Shown: positions 32,602 to 42,726, counted from the stretch's first letter. The stretch: DNA of 64,000 nt from Devosia enhydra (GCF_900119845.1 NZ_FPKU01000001.1:1459528-1523527); one strand, 5' to 3'. Translations and numbers: made by a program. The notes: generated from the sequence alone by a model not told the origin.

Positions 32602-33459
32602 CTAGTGTTCGACCTTGGCCCAGAGGCGGCGCTTGACCGCCCACATCAGGCCGGCAAACAGGAAGAGGAACAGCATGACGCGGAAGCCGGCTTCCTTGCG
32701 CGAGACCATGTGCGGATCGGCCATCCACTGCATGAAGGCCGCGACGTCGCGCGAATACTGGTCGAGCGTCAGCGGCACGGCGGCCTCGCCCTCTCCGACC
32801 TCATAGGTGATGAGCCCATCGGCGAGCGGCGGACCCATGCCGATGGCGTGGCCGGGGAAATAGTCGTTGTAATACTTGCCTTCAGCGAGTTCGAAGCCTT
32901 CGGGCGCGGAGGCCGGAACCTCCTCGTGATAGCCGGTCAGCAGCGCGTAGATATAGTCGGCGCCGCCTTCTTGATAGGCGGTGAAGTAGTTGAGGATCCA
33001 CCACGGGAAGGGCTGGGTGGTGCCGCGTGCCTTGGCCAGAACCGAGAAATCGGGCGGATAGGCGCCGCCATTGGCGTCGCGGGCATCCTGCTCGGTCGGG
33101 AACGGATTGGGCCAGCGATCGGCAGCGACACGCGGACGCTGCCCGGTCTCGGCGGTGGCATCGGCGATCTGGTATTCCGCCGCCAGCGCCTTGACCTGCT
33201 CCTCGGAGAAGCCGGGGCCACCCGGCTCATAGAGGTTGCGGAAGGCGATGAGGCGGGCGCCGTGGCAGGACGAGCAGACCTCGCGGAAGATCTGGAAACC
33301 GCGCTGGAGCTGGTTCTGGTCGTAGGTTCCGAACGGGCCTGAGAAGCTCCAGCTCTGCTTCTGGATCTCCTTGCCCGCTTCGGCCGCGACCACGGCCCCG
33401 GCCCCGGCCAGCCCGAAGGTCACCAGGACGGCAGCGATGATGGACTTTACTCTGATCAT
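32602..33459 (-). CDS. petC: Cytochrome c1 of the bc1 complex
   Basis: A 285-residue c1 subunit that accepts electrons from the Rieske protein and passes them to soluble cytochrome c. Signal peptide (residues 1-25), heme c site C62-S-S-C65-H66, the region PPDFSVLAKARG with TTQPFPWW, the distal Met in GHAIGMGPPLADG, and a C-terminal anchor helix (FRVMLFLFLFAGLMWAV) with basic KRRLW after it. Unlike the bradyrhizobial fusion, c1 is a separate gene. Start ATG 33459, 17 nt after petB. Last gene of petABC. Confidence 0.96.
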   Translation of the reverse strand: MIRVKSIIAAVLVTFGLAGAGAVVAAEAGKEIQKQSWSFSGPFGTYDQNQLQRGFQIFREVCSSCHGARLIAFRNLYEPGGPGFSEEQVKALAAEYQIADATAETGQRPRVAADRWPNPFPTEQDARDANGGAYPPDFSVLAKARGTTQPFPWWILNYFTAYQEGGADYIYALLTGYHEEVPASAPEGFELAEGKYYNDYFPGHAIGMGPPLADGLITYEVGEGEAAVPLTLDQYSRDVAAFMQWMADPHMVSRKEAGFRVMLFLFLFAGLMWAVKRRLWAKVEH

Positions 33460-33476
33460 TGGTGCGGTTCCGGTGA

Positions 33477-34760
33477 TTATTCGGCGGGCACGGCAGCGCC
33501 GGCCGACCCGGAATGGGGCTTGGCGAGCACGGCCTCGGAAATGCTGGTGGGCAGGGGCTTCGGCGTCTCGAAGCGGCTCAGCAGCGGCAGAACGATGAGG
33601 AAGTAGGCGAAATAGTAGGCCGTGCAGATCTTGGCGAAGATGACATACACACCCTCGGCCGGAGCGGCGCCCAGATAGGTGAGGCCGATGAAGTTGATGA
33701 CGAACAGCCAGTAGAACCACTTGAACATCGGGCGGAACGTGCCCGAACGCACCTTGGAGCCATCGAGCCAGGGCAGAGCGAACAGCACCAGCAGGGCGCC
33801 GCCCATCGCGATCACGCCGCCCAGCTTGCTGTCGATGAACAGCACGTTGAAATCGATGGCGCGCAGGATGGTGTAGAAGGGCAGCAGGTACCATTCCGGC
33901 ACGATATGGGCCGGCGTCACCTGGCTGTTGGCCATGATGTAGTTGTCCGGATGCCCCAGGATGTCGGGGGCAAAGAACACGAACCAGGCGAAGGGGATGA
34001 AGAACACGATGATCGCGAAGAGGTCCTTCATCGTGTAGTACGGATGGAACGGAACCGTGTCGCGGGTCGACTTCACTTCGACGCCGATCGGATTGTTGTT
34101 GCCCGGAACGTGCAGCGCCCAGATGTGCAGCACCACCACCGCGGCCACGACGAAGGGCAGCAGGTAATGCAGCGAGAAGAAGCGGTTGAGGGTGGCGTTA
34201 TCGACCGCAAAGCCACCGCGCAGCAGCTGCAGCAGGGGTTCGCCCAGCACGGGAATGGCCGAGAAGATGTTGGTGATAACGGTGGCGCCCCAGAAGCTCA
34301 TCTGACCCCAGGGCAGCACATAGCCCATGAAGGCGATGGCCATCACGAGGATGAAGATGATGACGCCCAGCATCCACAGGATCTCGCGCGGCGCCTTGTA
34401 GGAGCCGAAATAGAGCCCGCGGAAGATGTGGATATAGAGGGCCGCAAAGAACATCGAGGCGCCCACGGCGTGCACCGCCTGGATGATGCGGCCGCCATTG
34501 ACGTCGCGGCGGATGTGTTCGACCGAGTCGAAGGCCATCGCAACGTTCGGCGTGTAGTGCATCGCCAGCACCACGCCGGTGATGATCTGGATGACCAGCA
34601 TCACCGCGAGAATGGCGCCGAAGGTCCACCAGTAGTTGAGGTTCTTGGGCGTGGGGAAATCCATCAGGTGCTCTTTGGAGAACCTGACGAGCGGCAGACG
34701 ATCGTCCAGCCACTTCTCGACCGGATTGCTGGGGTTATAGGTGCTCTCGTGACCCGACAT
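33477..34760 (-). CDS. petB: Cytochrome b of the bc1 complex
   Basis: A 427-residue full-length cytochrome b (both the b6-like and subunit-IV-like halves in one chain), eight spans, two b hemes. Landmarks: [44 protein letters not shown], the Qo motif [15 protein letters not shown] (PEWY), and [20 protein letters not shown] with the second His pair. ATG at 34760 is preceded by AGGGGG; a TTG six bases upstream is ignored. 14 nt after petA. Confidence 0.97.
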   Translation of the reverse strand: MSGHESTYNPSNPVEKWLDDRLPLVRFSKEHLMDFPTPKNLNYWWTFGAILAVMLVIQIITGVVLAMHYTPNVAMAFDSVEHIRRDVNGGRIIQAVHAVGASMFFAALYIHIFRGLYFGSYKAPREILWMLGVIIFILVMAIAFMGYVLPWGQMSFWGATVITNIFSAIPVLGEPLLQLLRGGFAVDNATLNRFFSLHYLLPFVVAAVVVLHIWALHVPGNNNPIGVEVKSTRDTVPFHPYYTMKDLFAIIVFFIPFAWFVFFAPDILGHPDNYIMANSQVTPAHIVPEWYLLPFYTILRAIDFNVLFIDSKLGGVIAMGGALLVLFALPWLDGSKVRSGTFRPMFKWFYWLFVINFIGLTYLGAAPAEGVYVIFAKICTAYYFAYFLIVLPLLSRFETPKPLPTSISEAVLAKPHSGSAGAAVPAE

Positions 34761-34774
34761 GGTCAAATTCCCCC

Positions 34775-35317
34775 TTAGCCGATCTGCACGACAGTATCGG
34801 AAATGAATTCATAGGGCGGCAGCACCAGGTTGGTGGGCGCCGGGCCCCGGCGGATACGGCCCGCCGTATCGTAATGCGAGCCGTGGCACGGGCAGAACCA
34901 GCCATCGTAATCGCCCGAGTCGCCCACCGGCACGCAGCCCAGATGGGTGCAGTTGGCGATCATGATCAGATACTGCTCGTGGCCGGGCTTGGTACGCTCT
35001 TCGTCGGTGGCCGGATCCTTGAGGTCGGACAGCGGAACGGCCCGCGCCTCCTCGATCTCGGCCGCGGTGCGATGCCGCACGAACACCGGCAGGCCGCGCC
35101 AGGTGATGGTCACCGACTGGCCTTCCGCAATTGCGCCCACATCGAATTCGATGGTCGCGAGCGCGAGCACCGATGCGTCGGGGTTGAGCTGGTTGATCAG
35201 AGGCCAGGCGACACCGGCGACACCCACCGCGCCGACTGCGCCGGCTGCGACGTAAAGGAAGTCGCGGCGACCGCTGTTCGGTCCATCCTTGAGATCGTTG
35301 TTAGGAGCTGTCGCCAA
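34775..35317 (-). CDS. petA: Ubiquinol-cytochrome c reductase Rieske iron-sulfur subunit
   Basis: About 180 residues. An N-terminal twin-arginine anchor ([20 protein letters not shown]), hinge, then the cluster motifs CTHLGC and CPCHGSHYD, with [12 protein letters not shown] at the end. The start is uncertain: TTG at 35317 ([12 protein letters not shown]) gives the expected length with GGGGA 9 nt upstream, whereas the open frame continues to a TTG at 35365. First gene of petABC; the 220-nt gap to trmL on the other strand should hold promoters for both. Confidence 0.94.
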   Translation of the reverse strand: MATAPNNDLKDGPNSGRRDFLYVAAGAVGAVGVAGVAWPLINQLNPDASVLALATIEFDVGAIAEGQSVTITWRGLPVFVRHRTAAEIEEARAVPLSDLKDPATDEERTKPGHEQYLIMIANCTHLGCVPVGDSGDYDGWFCPCHGSHYDTAGRIRRGPAPTNLVLPPYEFISDTVVQIG

Positions 35318-35537
35318 GGCTGAATGTCCCCGTCTGTTTCCGTCTTCCGCGCGGGCCCGACGCAACCGGACCTCGGCCAGCCGCAGCCGCCGCCAGCCCT
35401 AGCAGGGCGCGCGATTTGCCGGTCCTTTTTGCACTCTCTCTAGAACTTGTCCAGTCTGCGGGCAGGTGACTTGCCACATCTGCGACACTATACCCTGCTG
35501 CCGCTGAGCCCCTCGATCGGGGCAGGAGACCATCGCC

Positions 35538-36002
35538 TTGGAGCTTGCCCTCTATCAACCCGACATCGCCCGCAATACCGGCATGATGATGCGGCTGGGC
35601 GCCTGCCTCGGGGTGCGTGTGCATATCATCCACCCGGCCGGGTTCCCCGTGTCGCAGGCCGGGCTGCGGCGGGGTGGGCTCGATTATGTCGAAAAGGCCG
35701 ACTGGCTCGAACATGACGATTACCCGCACTTCCTGAGCTGGCTCAGGGCGGAGGGCCGGCGGATGGTGCTTTTGACGACGCGCGCGGAGACGAGCCTTTA
35801 TGAGGCTCAATTCCTGCGCGACGATGTGCTGATGATGGGGCGCGAGACCGCGGGCGTGCCCGACGCCATTGCGGCGGATGCCGACCTCAGCCTGCGCATC
35901 CCCATGCGGCCCGGCCTCCGCTCGTTCAACGTCGCGATGGCCGCGAGCCTGGCGCTGGGCGAGGCGCTGCGACAGACCGGCGCATTGCCGGGGGCGGGCT
36001 GA
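35538..36002 (+). CDS. trmL: tRNA (cytidine/uridine-34-2'-O)-methyltransferase
   Basis: A 154-residue SPOUT methyltransferase that 2'-O-methylates the wobble base of tRNA-Leu isoacceptors. Knot motifs are [31 protein letters not shown] and [21 protein letters not shown] start at 35538 ([15 protein letters not shown] as translated, Met in vivo) with GGAGA upstream; [10 protein letters not shown] is the normal N-terminus of this family, so the start is fairly safe. Divergent from petA, followed by hemF. Confidence 0.93.
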   Translation: MELALYQPDIARNTGMMMRLGACLGVRVHIIHPAGFPVSQAGLRRGGLDYVEKADWLEHDDYPHFLSWLRAEGRRMVLLTTRAETSLYEAQFLRDDVLMMGRETAGVPDAIAADADLSLRIPMRPGLRSFNVAMAASLALGEALRQTGALPGAG

Positions 36003-36088
36003 TCGGATTTGCGCTCGATCAATGCTCGCCGCGCCGCAAGCGGGCTTGTGGGCCCGCGCGGATAGCCACAAAAGCCAAGGACCTTCAA

Positions 36089-36976
36089 ATGCCCCTGCCC
36101 CACGACATCGAAGACAAAAAGAGCAGAGCCAGCGCCTGGTTCAGGGCGCTTCGCGACCAGATCTGCTCGGCCTTCGAGGCGCTGGAAGACAGTGTCGCTG
36201 GCCCCAACAGCGAAATGCCGGCCGGTCGATTCGTCCGCGAGCCCTGGGACCGGACGGATCATTCGGGAGCGCCGGGTGGCGGCGGCCAGATGAGCATGCT
36301 GCATGGCCGGGTGTTCGAGAAGGCTGGCGTGCACATCTCGACCGTGCATGGCAGTTTTTCGCCCGACTTCGCCAAGCAGATGCCGGGGACCGAGGACGGC
36401 TCGGGGTTCTGGGCCTCGGGCATTTCGCTGATCGTGCACCCCTGGAACCCCAATGTGCCGGCCGTGCACATGAACACGCGCATGGTGGTGACCGGCAAGC
36501 ACTGGTTCGGCGGCGGCGCCGACCTCACCCCGGTGCTCGACCGGCGGCGGACACAGGACGACCCGGACACCGCCGACTTCCACGCCGCGATGAAGGCAGC
36601 CTGCGCGCCGCATCCGCAGGTGGACTATGATCGCTACAAGAGCTGGTGCGACGAGTATTTCTATCTGCCGCACCGCAAGGAGCCGCGCGGCATCGGCGGC
36701 ATCTTCTATGACCACCATGATAGCGGCGATTGGGACGCGGACTTCGCGTTCACCCAGGATGTCGGCAAGGCCTTCCTCTCGGTCTATCCCGAGCTCGTGC
36801 GCCGCAATTACGAGATGCCGTGGACGGAGGCCGATCGCGACGAGCAGCTGGTGCGGCGCGGGCGCTATGTCGAGTTCAACCTGCTTTATGATCGCGGCAC
36901 GATGTTCGGGCTGAAGACAGGGGGCAATGTGCGCTCGATTCTTTCTTCCATGCCCCCTGCCGTGAAATGGCCGTGA
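36089..36976 (+). CDS. hemF: Oxygen-dependent coproporphyrinogen III oxidase
   Basis: A 295-residue HemF that decarboxylates two propionates of coproporphyrinogen III in heme synthesis, using O2. Motifs: [58 protein letters not shown], and [20 protein letters not shown]. Length and start (ATG 36089) are normal. Its closeness to petABC (heme proteins) may be functional. It is followed after 13 nt by an AAA ATPase gene. Confidence 0.96.
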   Translation: MPLPHDIEDKKSRASAWFRALRDQICSAFEALEDSVAGPNSEMPAGRFVREPWDRTDHSGAPGGGGQMSMLHGRVFEKAGVHISTVHGSFSPDFAKQMPGTEDGSGFWASGISLIVHPWNPNVPAVHMNTRMVVTGKHWFGGGADLTPVLDRRRTQDDPDTADFHAAMKAACAPHPQVDYDRYKSWCDEYFYLPHRKEPRGIGGIFYDHHDSGDWDADFAFTQDVGKAFLSVYPELVRRNYEMPWTEADRDEQLVRRGRYVEFNLLYDRGTMFGLKTGGNVRSILSSMPPAVKWP

Positions 36977-36989
36977 GGATGGCTGCCGG

Positions 36990-38156
36990 GTGCTGAGCGA
37001 AATCTCCATCACCGGCTATCGCTCGATCCGGCAGTTGCGGCTGCCGCTTCGACGCGTGACGGTGGTTGTGGGCGCCAACGGCACCGGCAAGACCAATCTC
37101 TATCGTGCCATCGCGCTGCTGCAGGGCGCCGCGAGCGGCAGCCTCGCCCGCGACATCGCCGCCGAGGGCGGGATGGATTCGGTGTTCTGGGCCGGCGGGC
37201 GTAAGACCGGCTCGGCCCCGCTCGAGGAGGAGGCCGGCAACTGGGTTCACAGCGTGCGCAAGGACCAGTCCCACCGCATCGCCATCGCCGCGCGGTTCGA
37301 CCGCGATGAGGGGCTGGACTACAGCCTCGAACTCGGCGCCCCCATTCCCGGTCGCGGCCTGCCCGGCGAGGCGGTGGTCAAATCCGAGCAGGTCGCGATG
37401 GCTGGCGGCAAGCGGAGCGTGACCCTGCTCGACCGCAAGGCGAGCGGCCTCAGGGTGCGCGGCATCGAGGGGCGGTGGGAGGAGCCGGGCCTCGAACTGC
37501 TGGGCAGCGAGACGGCCCTGTCGATGGTGGCGGCGAGCCATCCGCAGATCGCCAATCTGCGCCAGGCCATGCTGCAATGGCGCTTTTATCAGGGCTTTCG
37601 CACCGATCCCGCCTCGCCTTTGCGCAAGCCTTCGGCCTCGGCCTCGGCGACCCATCTCGATGCCGATGGCGGCAATCTCGCTGCGGTCTTTGCGACGCTG
37701 GCGTGGATCCGCGAGGACACTCGGGCGCTCGATGCCGCCATCGACCAGGCCTTTCCCGGGGCGAAGCTCGAGATCGGCGGCGACGCCGACGGGCTGCGCA
37801 TCGCGCTGCGCTACAGGGATTATCCGTTCAGGCCGTTCTCAGTGGCTGAGCTTTCGGACGGAACGCTGCAGTTTCTGGCGCTTGCCGGCGCGTTGCTTAG
37901 CTATCGTCCGCCCCCGCTGCTGGTACTCAACGAGCCGGAGGCCAGCCTCCATCCCGACATCGTGCCCGCCATCGGCGCGATGGTGGCCGAGGCGGCGAGA
38001 ACCTCGCAGATCATCGTGGTCACCCATTCGACGATCCTCGCCGATGCGATCGCCGAAGCCACCGGCGCCCGGCCGATGCGGCTGCTGCGCGACGGCAACG
38101 GCACGGAGGTGGAAGGCTACAATGCCCTGATGGGGCGGTTCGACGACGAGGATTGA
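36990..38156 (+). CDS. AAA-family (SMC/ABC-like) ATPase, unknown role
   Basis: A 388-residue stand-alone ATPase with an ABC/SMC-type head: Walker A VVVGANGTGKTNLYRAI (about residues 26-42), an insert region of about 200 residues, signature-like ELSDGTLQFLAL, Walker B LLVLNEPEASLHPDIV and the switch His in VVTHSTIL. It resembles COG4637-type predicted ATPases and lacks the TOPRIM nuclease domain of OLD proteins. The start is GTG at 36990 (GAGGAT upstream). Co-directional with hemF, 13 nt apart. DNA repair or defence roles are known for relatives but nothing local supports either. Confidence 0.85.
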   Translation: MLSEISITGYRSIRQLRLPLRRVTVVVGANGTGKTNLYRAIALLQGAASGSLARDIAAEGGMDSVFWAGGRKTGSAPLEEEAGNWVHSVRKDQSHRIAIAARFDRDEGLDYSLELGAPIPGRGLPGEAVVKSEQVAMAGGKRSVTLLDRKASGLRVRGIEGRWEEPGLELLGSETALSMVAASHPQIANLRQAMLQWRFYQGFRTDPASPLRKPSASASATHLDADGGNLAAVFATLAWIREDTRALDAAIDQAFPGAKLEIGGDADGLRIALRYRDYPFRPFSVAELSDGTLQFLALAGALLSYRPPPLLVLNEPEASLHPDIVPAIGAMVAEAARTSQIIVVTHSTILADAIAEATGARPMRLLRDGNGTEVEGYNALMGRFDDED

Positions 38157-38299
38157 GACGTCGTCCTGTCGCATCGCCGGCGAACGGGGTGGGAGCCTTT
38201 GGCGGTGACAGGCGTTGCCTCGAGAGCGGCGGCGCCGGGCTCATGCCCTCGTGACAGGCCCCGCTACGCCGTCCCGAAACACCTCAAAGGAGTTTTGAG

Positions 38300-38482
38300 A
38301 TGAAGCAGTTCGCATGTGGAACTCTTGTTCCCGGTTGCGCGTGGCATACCCAGGCCGAGGAGACGGCCGAAGTCGTGCGCCGCGCCGCCGACCATCTGCG
38401 CAGTGCTCATGGCGAGGCCGTCATCCGTCCGGACATGGTCGACCGCGTCAAGGAGCGGATCGAGGACGTTCGTTCGAACTAG
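38300..38482 (+). CDS. DUF1059-like small protein
   Basis: A 60-residue protein of the DUF1059 type: MKQFACGTLVPGCAWHTQAE, then an alpha-helical half (TAEVVRRAADHLRSAHG) and a final helix. It has two Cys and two His. Function unknown. The ribosome site is ideal (AAAGGAG, 7 nt before ATG), so the gene is surely translated despite its size. It stands alone after a 143-nt spacer and converges on cca. Confidence 0.82.
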   Translation: MKQFACGTLVPGCAWHTQAEETAEVVRRAADHLRSAHGEAVIRPDMVDRVKERIEDVRSN

Positions 38483-38495
38483 CCTCGGACGTGCC

Positions 38496-39695
38496 TCAGG
38501 CGCCGGGGGGGACGACATCCTCGAGCAGCGCCTCTCGCCCGAGCGCAAAGCCGCTTTCGAGCCAGAGGCGTTCGAGCCGGGCCAGTTCGGCGCCCAGCGC
38601 CGGACCGGTCCGATAGCCGAGCGCCATCAGATCGCGTCCATTCACAGGCAGGCTCGGCACCGAAATGGCGCCGAGCTGATCAAGCACGGCCTGCCGGCCG
38701 GCATTGCTCCAGCCCGCCAGGGTGGCAGCGACGTCGAGCCCGTCGGCGAGGCTGCCCGGCTGGCGATAGGCGGCCTCATGAAGACGAAAATCGGCGAGGA
38801 GGCGGGCGGCGGCGAGGACCGCAAGGCCGGCATCGATCTCGTCATTGGAGAGCCGCCACTGGCTCTTGATGGCCTCGGGCCGCTCATCGGCGAGAATCAG
38901 CGCGAGCCGCGCCTGAATGTCGGGCCGGAAAACCCGCCGCTCATAGGCGTGGAGATAAGCGAGTGTCGCGTCCGGCAGCGGCAGCACGCCGCTTTCGGCC
39001 ATTGCCCGCAGGGTGATCGCGATCCGCGGAAGCGCCAGCATCCGGCGCATTTCATGGCCGATTCGTTCGGCCGACACCGATGCCAGCTGCCGCGCCGCAT
39101 GCCGGCAGGCGGCGAGACCCTCGGCATCGAAGGTTTCCCCGCCATGGCTCGCTGAAAAGCGGAAGAACCGCAGGATGCGCAGCCGATCCTCGGCGATGCG
39201 CCGCTCGGGATCTCCGATGAAGCGAACGCGGCCTGCGCGGCAGTCATCGAGCCCCCCGAGCGGATCGAAAAGCCTGCCATCCCTGTCGCAATAGAGCGCA
39301 TTGAGGGTGAAGTCGCGCCGGGCGGCGTCGCGTGCCCAGTCCTGCCCGAAGCGGACGCGGGCGTGCCGGCCATCGGTCTCGACATCCTCTCTCAGCGTCG
39401 TGACTTCGGCGACGGTATCGCCCAGCCGCAGCGTGACCGTGCCGTGATCGATGCCGGTGGGATAGGCCGCAATCCCGTTGGCCTCGGCCCGCGCGAGCAC
39501 CTCTTCGGGCAAGAGCTCGGTGGCCAGATCGAGATCGGAGACGGGGCGGCCAAGATCGAGGATGGTGTCCCTGACGATGCCGCCGACGGCGCGCGTTCTT
39601 TTATCCTCGCCGTCGAGCACGCGAAAAAGGGCCTGCGTCTCGGCCGAACGCAGCCAGGGCGCGGCCGCAAGGCGCGCCTCGGCCGAGCCCGGCAT
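38496..39695 (-). CDS. cca: CCA tRNA nucleotidyltransferase
   Basis: A 399-residue class II nucleotidyltransferase that adds or repairs the 3' CCA of tRNAs (or a related poly(A) polymerase). The catalytic head includes RAVGGIVRDTILD and the metal site SDLDLAT; RRDFTLNALYCD, GLDDCRAGRVRFIGDPERRI and EDRLRILRFFRF are the template-binding motifs. Start ATG 39695 shares one base with the stop of the Nudix gene (TGATG), so Nudix and cca are coupled, as is usual in Rhizobiales. Confidence 0.94.
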   Translation of the reverse strand: MPGSAEARLAAAPWLRSAETQALFRVLDGEDKRTRAVGGIVRDTILDLGRPVSDLDLATELLPEEVLARAEANGIAAYPTGIDHGTVTLRLGDTVAEVTTLREDVETDGRHARVRFGQDWARDAARRDFTLNALYCDRDGRLFDPLGGLDDCRAGRVRFIGDPERRIAEDRLRILRFFRFSASHGGETFDAEGLAACRHAARQLASVSAERIGHEMRRMLALPRIAITLRAMAESGVLPLPDATLAYLHAYERRVFRPDIQARLALILADERPEAIKSQWRLSNDEIDAGLAVLAAARLLADFRLHEAAYRQPGSLADGLDVAATLAGWSNAGRQAVLDQLGAISVPSLPVNGRDLMALGYRTGPALGAELARLERLWLESGFALGREALLEDVVPPGA

Positions 39696-40339
39696 CAGGC
39701 CGCCTCCGCCGAGGATGCGAGATCGCGGAAGCGGCGCGTGAGGTTGGCGGTGATCCCCCAGATGGTGCGGCTCTCATGCAGCAATCGCCAGCTCGTACGC
39801 GCCGCACCCGCCTGTCCCAGGCGCTGCGGCACATAGTTCTCGGACGCCAGCACATAGGGCAAAGGCACCTCGAACACCGCCTCGACTTCGCTCGGATTGG
39901 CCACGAAGGGCCCGCGCGGCCGGACCTCGGCGACCACAGGGGTGATGAGGTAGTTCGTGCCCGAGAGATAACGCGGCATGAAGCCCAGAATGCGCGCATC
40001 GGCGGGCGCGAGGCCAACCTCCTCACCCGCCTCGCGGAGCGCCGCATGAGCGGCATCCGCATCGGTGGGATCAATCTTGCCGCCGGGAAAGGCCACCTGC
40101 CCCGAATGCGCCCGAAGGCTGCTCGAGCGTTTGGTAAAGAGGAGCGCTGTGCCCTGCGGCCGGCGCACCAGCGCAATCAGCACTGCGGCCGGCACGGGCG
40201 GACGGGGATGGGGAATGTCTGGCACCCAATCGGGCGGCGGCAGGGCGATGCCGGCCCCCTGCTCGGGTGCCGGCAGCAGCCGTGCTGCGATGCGTGCAAT
40301 CAGCTCGTCTTCGCCGATCAATGGCAGATCCGGTTTCAA
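39695..40339 (-). CDS. Nudix hydrolase, CoA pyrophosphatase type (NudL-like)
   Basis: A 214-residue Nudix protein. The UPF0035/CoAse motif LRAHSGQVAFPGGKIDP is present just before the Nudix box; in the box (GGKIDPTD...REAGEEVGL) the first Glu is Asp, as often in this subfamily. LGFMPRYLSGTNYLITPVV follows. The family cleaves CoA to 3',5'-ADP and phosphopantetheine. The start is TTG 40339, overlapping the stop of the GNAT gene; no independent ribosome site, so translation is coupled. Middle gene of GNAT-Nudix-cca. Confidence 0.9.
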   Translation of the reverse strand: MKPDLPLIGEDELIARIAARLLPAPEQGAGIALPPPDWVPDIPHPRPPVPAAVLIALVRRPQGTALLFTKRSSSLRAHSGQVAFPGGKIDPTDADAAHAALREAGEEVGLAPADARILGFMPRYLSGTNYLITPVVAEVRPRGPFVANPSEVEAVFEVPLPYVLASENYVPQRLGQAGAARTSWRLLHESRTIWGITANLTRRFRDLASSAEAA

Positions 40340-40896
40340 TCCGGCTGGCGGGCGCCCCAGGCAGAGACAGGGCCTGCGATGCGGATTGCCAGCAGAGGAT
40401 CGTCAGAGTGCAGCAGGACGCGATTAGGATCAACCGGTCCGGGCCAGATGATGTTGCCCGGCGTGGTGGGGGTGTAGCCGAGCGGGCAATAGTAATCCTG
40501 ATCCCCGATCAGCACCACGAAGCGGCCATCGCCACGCTCCATGGCGCGCCGGGTGACCTCGCGGGCGAGGAGCTTGCCGGCGCCGCGCTTGCGGAAATCG
40601 GGGTGCGTGGCCAGCGGCCCGAGCATCCAGCCATTGATGCCACCGATGCTGATCGGCGTCATCCACACCGAACCGCAGGGCGTGCCGTCGGATTCGGCGA
40701 CAAGGCTCAGCGAGGGATCGATGGGGTAGCGCTCGCGGACGCGGAATGCCGTGCGCGCGAAGCGGCCGGGGCCGAAGGCGATGGCATGCAGGTCATCGAT
40801 GAAGGCGTCATCGGCAGGCGTCGCCTGGCGGACGACGGGCATGCCGGGCACGGGCGAGTAGGCGTGGTCAGCCGAACGGGCGGTGGGGAGGATCAT
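40336..40896 (-). CDS. GNAT-family N-acetyltransferase (YhbS-like)
   Basis: A 186-residue GNAT protein of the COG3153 type: VVRQATPADDAFIDDLHAIA, LGPLATHPDFRKRGAGKLL (acetyl-CoA P-loop, R-x-x-G-x-G-like) and VLIGDQDYYCPLGYTP, the YhbS signature. Substrate unknown. Start ATG 40896; an internal Met at residue 19 (GMPVVRQATPADD) is also possible because the first 18 residues look non-conserved. First gene of the GNAT-Nudix-cca operon. Confidence 0.88.
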   Translation of the reverse strand: MILPTARSADHAYSPVPGMPVVRQATPADDAFIDDLHAIAFGPGRFARTAFRVRERYPIDPSLSLVAESDGTPCGSVWMTPISIGGINGWMLGPLATHPDFRKRGAGKLLAREVTRRAMERGDGRFVVLIGDQDYYCPLGYTPTTPGNIIWPGPVDPNRVLLHSDDPLLAIRIAGPVSAWGARQPD

Positions 40897-41177
40897 CTAT
40901 CAGGGTCCGGAAGCGCGAGAAAAGGTTCCGGCTGCACAGGGGCAGACGGGCGCGACCACTAGGGTCGTCGGTTCACCTGAAAGACCTTCTCCATCCTAGA
41001 CGCCTCCACGCCTCTGGTGCGGCCGGCACCAGAAAGTGCTTCGCGCTGGTTGGAAAATCATCCATTGCCCGGCAAATTTCAAGTGGCAGGGCACAGCAAT
41101 TTTTCGGCCAGGCTGGCGTTTCCGGCGGGAACCCCTAAATGAGCACCATTACCGAGGCGACGCGAAGCGAGGACCCC

Positions 41178-42134
41178 ATGGGACAACTGGTCGACGGCAA
41201 ATGGTCGAGCCAATGGTACGATACGAGCAAGACCGGCGGCCGCTTCAAACGGGACCAGGCGGGCTTTCGCAACTGGGTGACGGCTGACGGCTCGCCGGGC
41301 CCTTCGGGCGAAGGTGGCTTTCCCGCAGAATCGGGGCGCTACCACCTCTACGTGTCCTATGCCTGCCCCTGGGCCCACCGCACGCTGATCTTCCGTGCGC
41401 TCAAGGGTCTCGAACCCCATATCGGGGTGTCGGTAGTGGATGCCAAGATGCCCGACGAGACCGGCTGGACCTTCGATGGCGAGACCTCGACCGGCGATGC
41501 GGTCAACGGCAAGGCGCGGCTCTGGGAAATCTATACCCTCGCCCGGCCCGACTATACCGGCCGCGTCACGGTACCGGTGCTTTGGGACACGAAGCGCCAG
41601 ACCATCGTTTCCAACGAGAGCGCCGAAATCATCCGGATGCTCAATTCGGCCTTCAACGACATCACCGGCAATGACGAGGATTATTATCCCGAGCCGCTGC
41701 GCGAGCGGATCGATGCTGTTAATGCGCGGGTCTATGACGACATCAACAACGGCGTCTACAAGGCGGGCTTCGCAACCACGCAGGAGGCCTATGACGAGGC
41801 GGTGACGGCGCTGTTCAAGGCGCTGGACTGGGCCGAAGGCCTGCTCGGCGAAACCGCCTATCTCGCAGGCGATGTGGTGACCGAGGCGGACTGGCGGCTC
41901 TTTACGACGCTCCTGCGCTTCGATGCGGTCTATCACGGCCACTTCAAGTGCAATCTGCGCCGGCTGGCGGACTACCCCAACCTCTCGCACTACCTCACCG
42001 GGCTCTATCACTGGCCCGGCATCCGCGAGACGGTGCATATGGACCATATCCGCACCCATTATTACTGGAGCCACAAGACCATCAATCCGCACCAGATCGT
42101 GCCCGTGGGTCCCGTGCCCGAGTTCCTGCGCTGA
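41178..42134 (+). CDS. Glutathionyl-hydroquinone reductase (Xi-class GST, YqjG/PcpF-like)
   Basis: A 318-residue Xi-class GST that reduces S-glutathionyl-hydroquinones to free hydroquinones. The N-terminus MGQLVDGKWSSQWYDT and the catalytic motif YAC63PWAHRTLIFRALKGLE are characteristic; the C-terminal helical domain has NGVYKAGFATTQEAYD and HYLTGLYHWPGIRETVHMDH. I chose the ATG at 41178 (GAGG 6 nt upstream) because this family starts there; an ATG at 41139 would add 13 residues. The role is quinone detoxification. Confidence 0.92.
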   Translation: MGQLVDGKWSSQWYDTSKTGGRFKRDQAGFRNWVTADGSPGPSGEGGFPAESGRYHLYVSYACPWAHRTLIFRALKGLEPHIGVSVVDAKMPDETGWTFDGETSTGDAVNGKARLWEIYTLARPDYTGRVTVPVLWDTKRQTIVSNESAEIIRMLNSAFNDITGNDEDYYPEPLRERIDAVNARVYDDINNGVYKAGFATTQEAYDEAVTALFKALDWAEGLLGETAYLAGDVVTEADWRLFTTLLRFDAVYHGHFKCNLRRLADYPNLSHYLTGLYHWPGIRETVHMDHIRTHYYWSHKTINPHQIVPVGPVPEFLR

Positions 42135-42142
42135 TCTGCCGG

Positions 42143-42613
42143 TCACCAGAGCGGGGATCGCGGGGCGTCTCCCGCGATCTCGCGCAGGCGCCGCAGCGTC
42201 GAATCGCTGATATCCTCGGGCAGCGACGCGAGCGGAAACCACTCGCCCGCCACGATCTCGATATTGGGCCGGAACGGGGTGCCGACGGCGCAGTCGTGGC
42301 AGAGATAGAGCGCGACATGGTCGCGATCGGTGACCGCATTGGTCTGGTGGTAGAGGCCGAAAAGCACAAGCGGCGCGGTGGCGAGGAGGCCCGTCTCCTC
42401 GCGCATCTCGCGGGCCGCCGCGTCGGGTGCCGATTCGCCCGGATCGACGCCGCCGCCGGGAAAATGCCAGCCCGGCAGATAGCGGTGCCGGATGAGGAAC
42501 ACGCGATCCTCGGCGAGAATTGCCACGCGAACCCCAAGCGTCATGCGCTTTACGGTGCCGGCGGCAAAGAGATAGGCCCGCGTCCTCAGCTTTTGCCAGC
42601 GCGTCAGTTGCAT
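42143..42613 (-). CDS. Nudix hydrolase
   Basis: A 156-residue Nudix protein with a complete box: GGGVDPGESAPDAAAREMREETGL (G-x5-E-x7-REUxEExGU fits). The lead-in MTLGVRVAILAEDRVFLIRH and HRYLPGWHFPGGGV are typical of MutT-like members acting on nucleotide or sugar nucleotide substrates; which one is not clear. Start 42613 with GGGAGG; a longer in-frame start at 42685 is not needed. Converges on the GST gene with 8 nt between the stops. Confidence 0.9.
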   Translation of the reverse strand: MQLTRWQKLRTRAYLFAAGTVKRMTLGVRVAILAEDRVFLIRHRYLPGWHFPGGGVDPGESAPDAAAREMREETGLLATAPLVLFGLYHQTNAVTDRDHVALYLCHDCAVGTPFRPNIEIVAGEWFPLASLPEDISDSTLRRLREIAGDAPRSPLW

Positions 42614-42726
42614 GAAGCCTCCCTTTTGGGCAGATTGGTCTACGAGACGCCTTCCGAGATTCAACGAGCACCCCGGCACATACACTTGGCCATACCATCG
42701 GTCTGCGCTGATTTACGACTCGCGCA

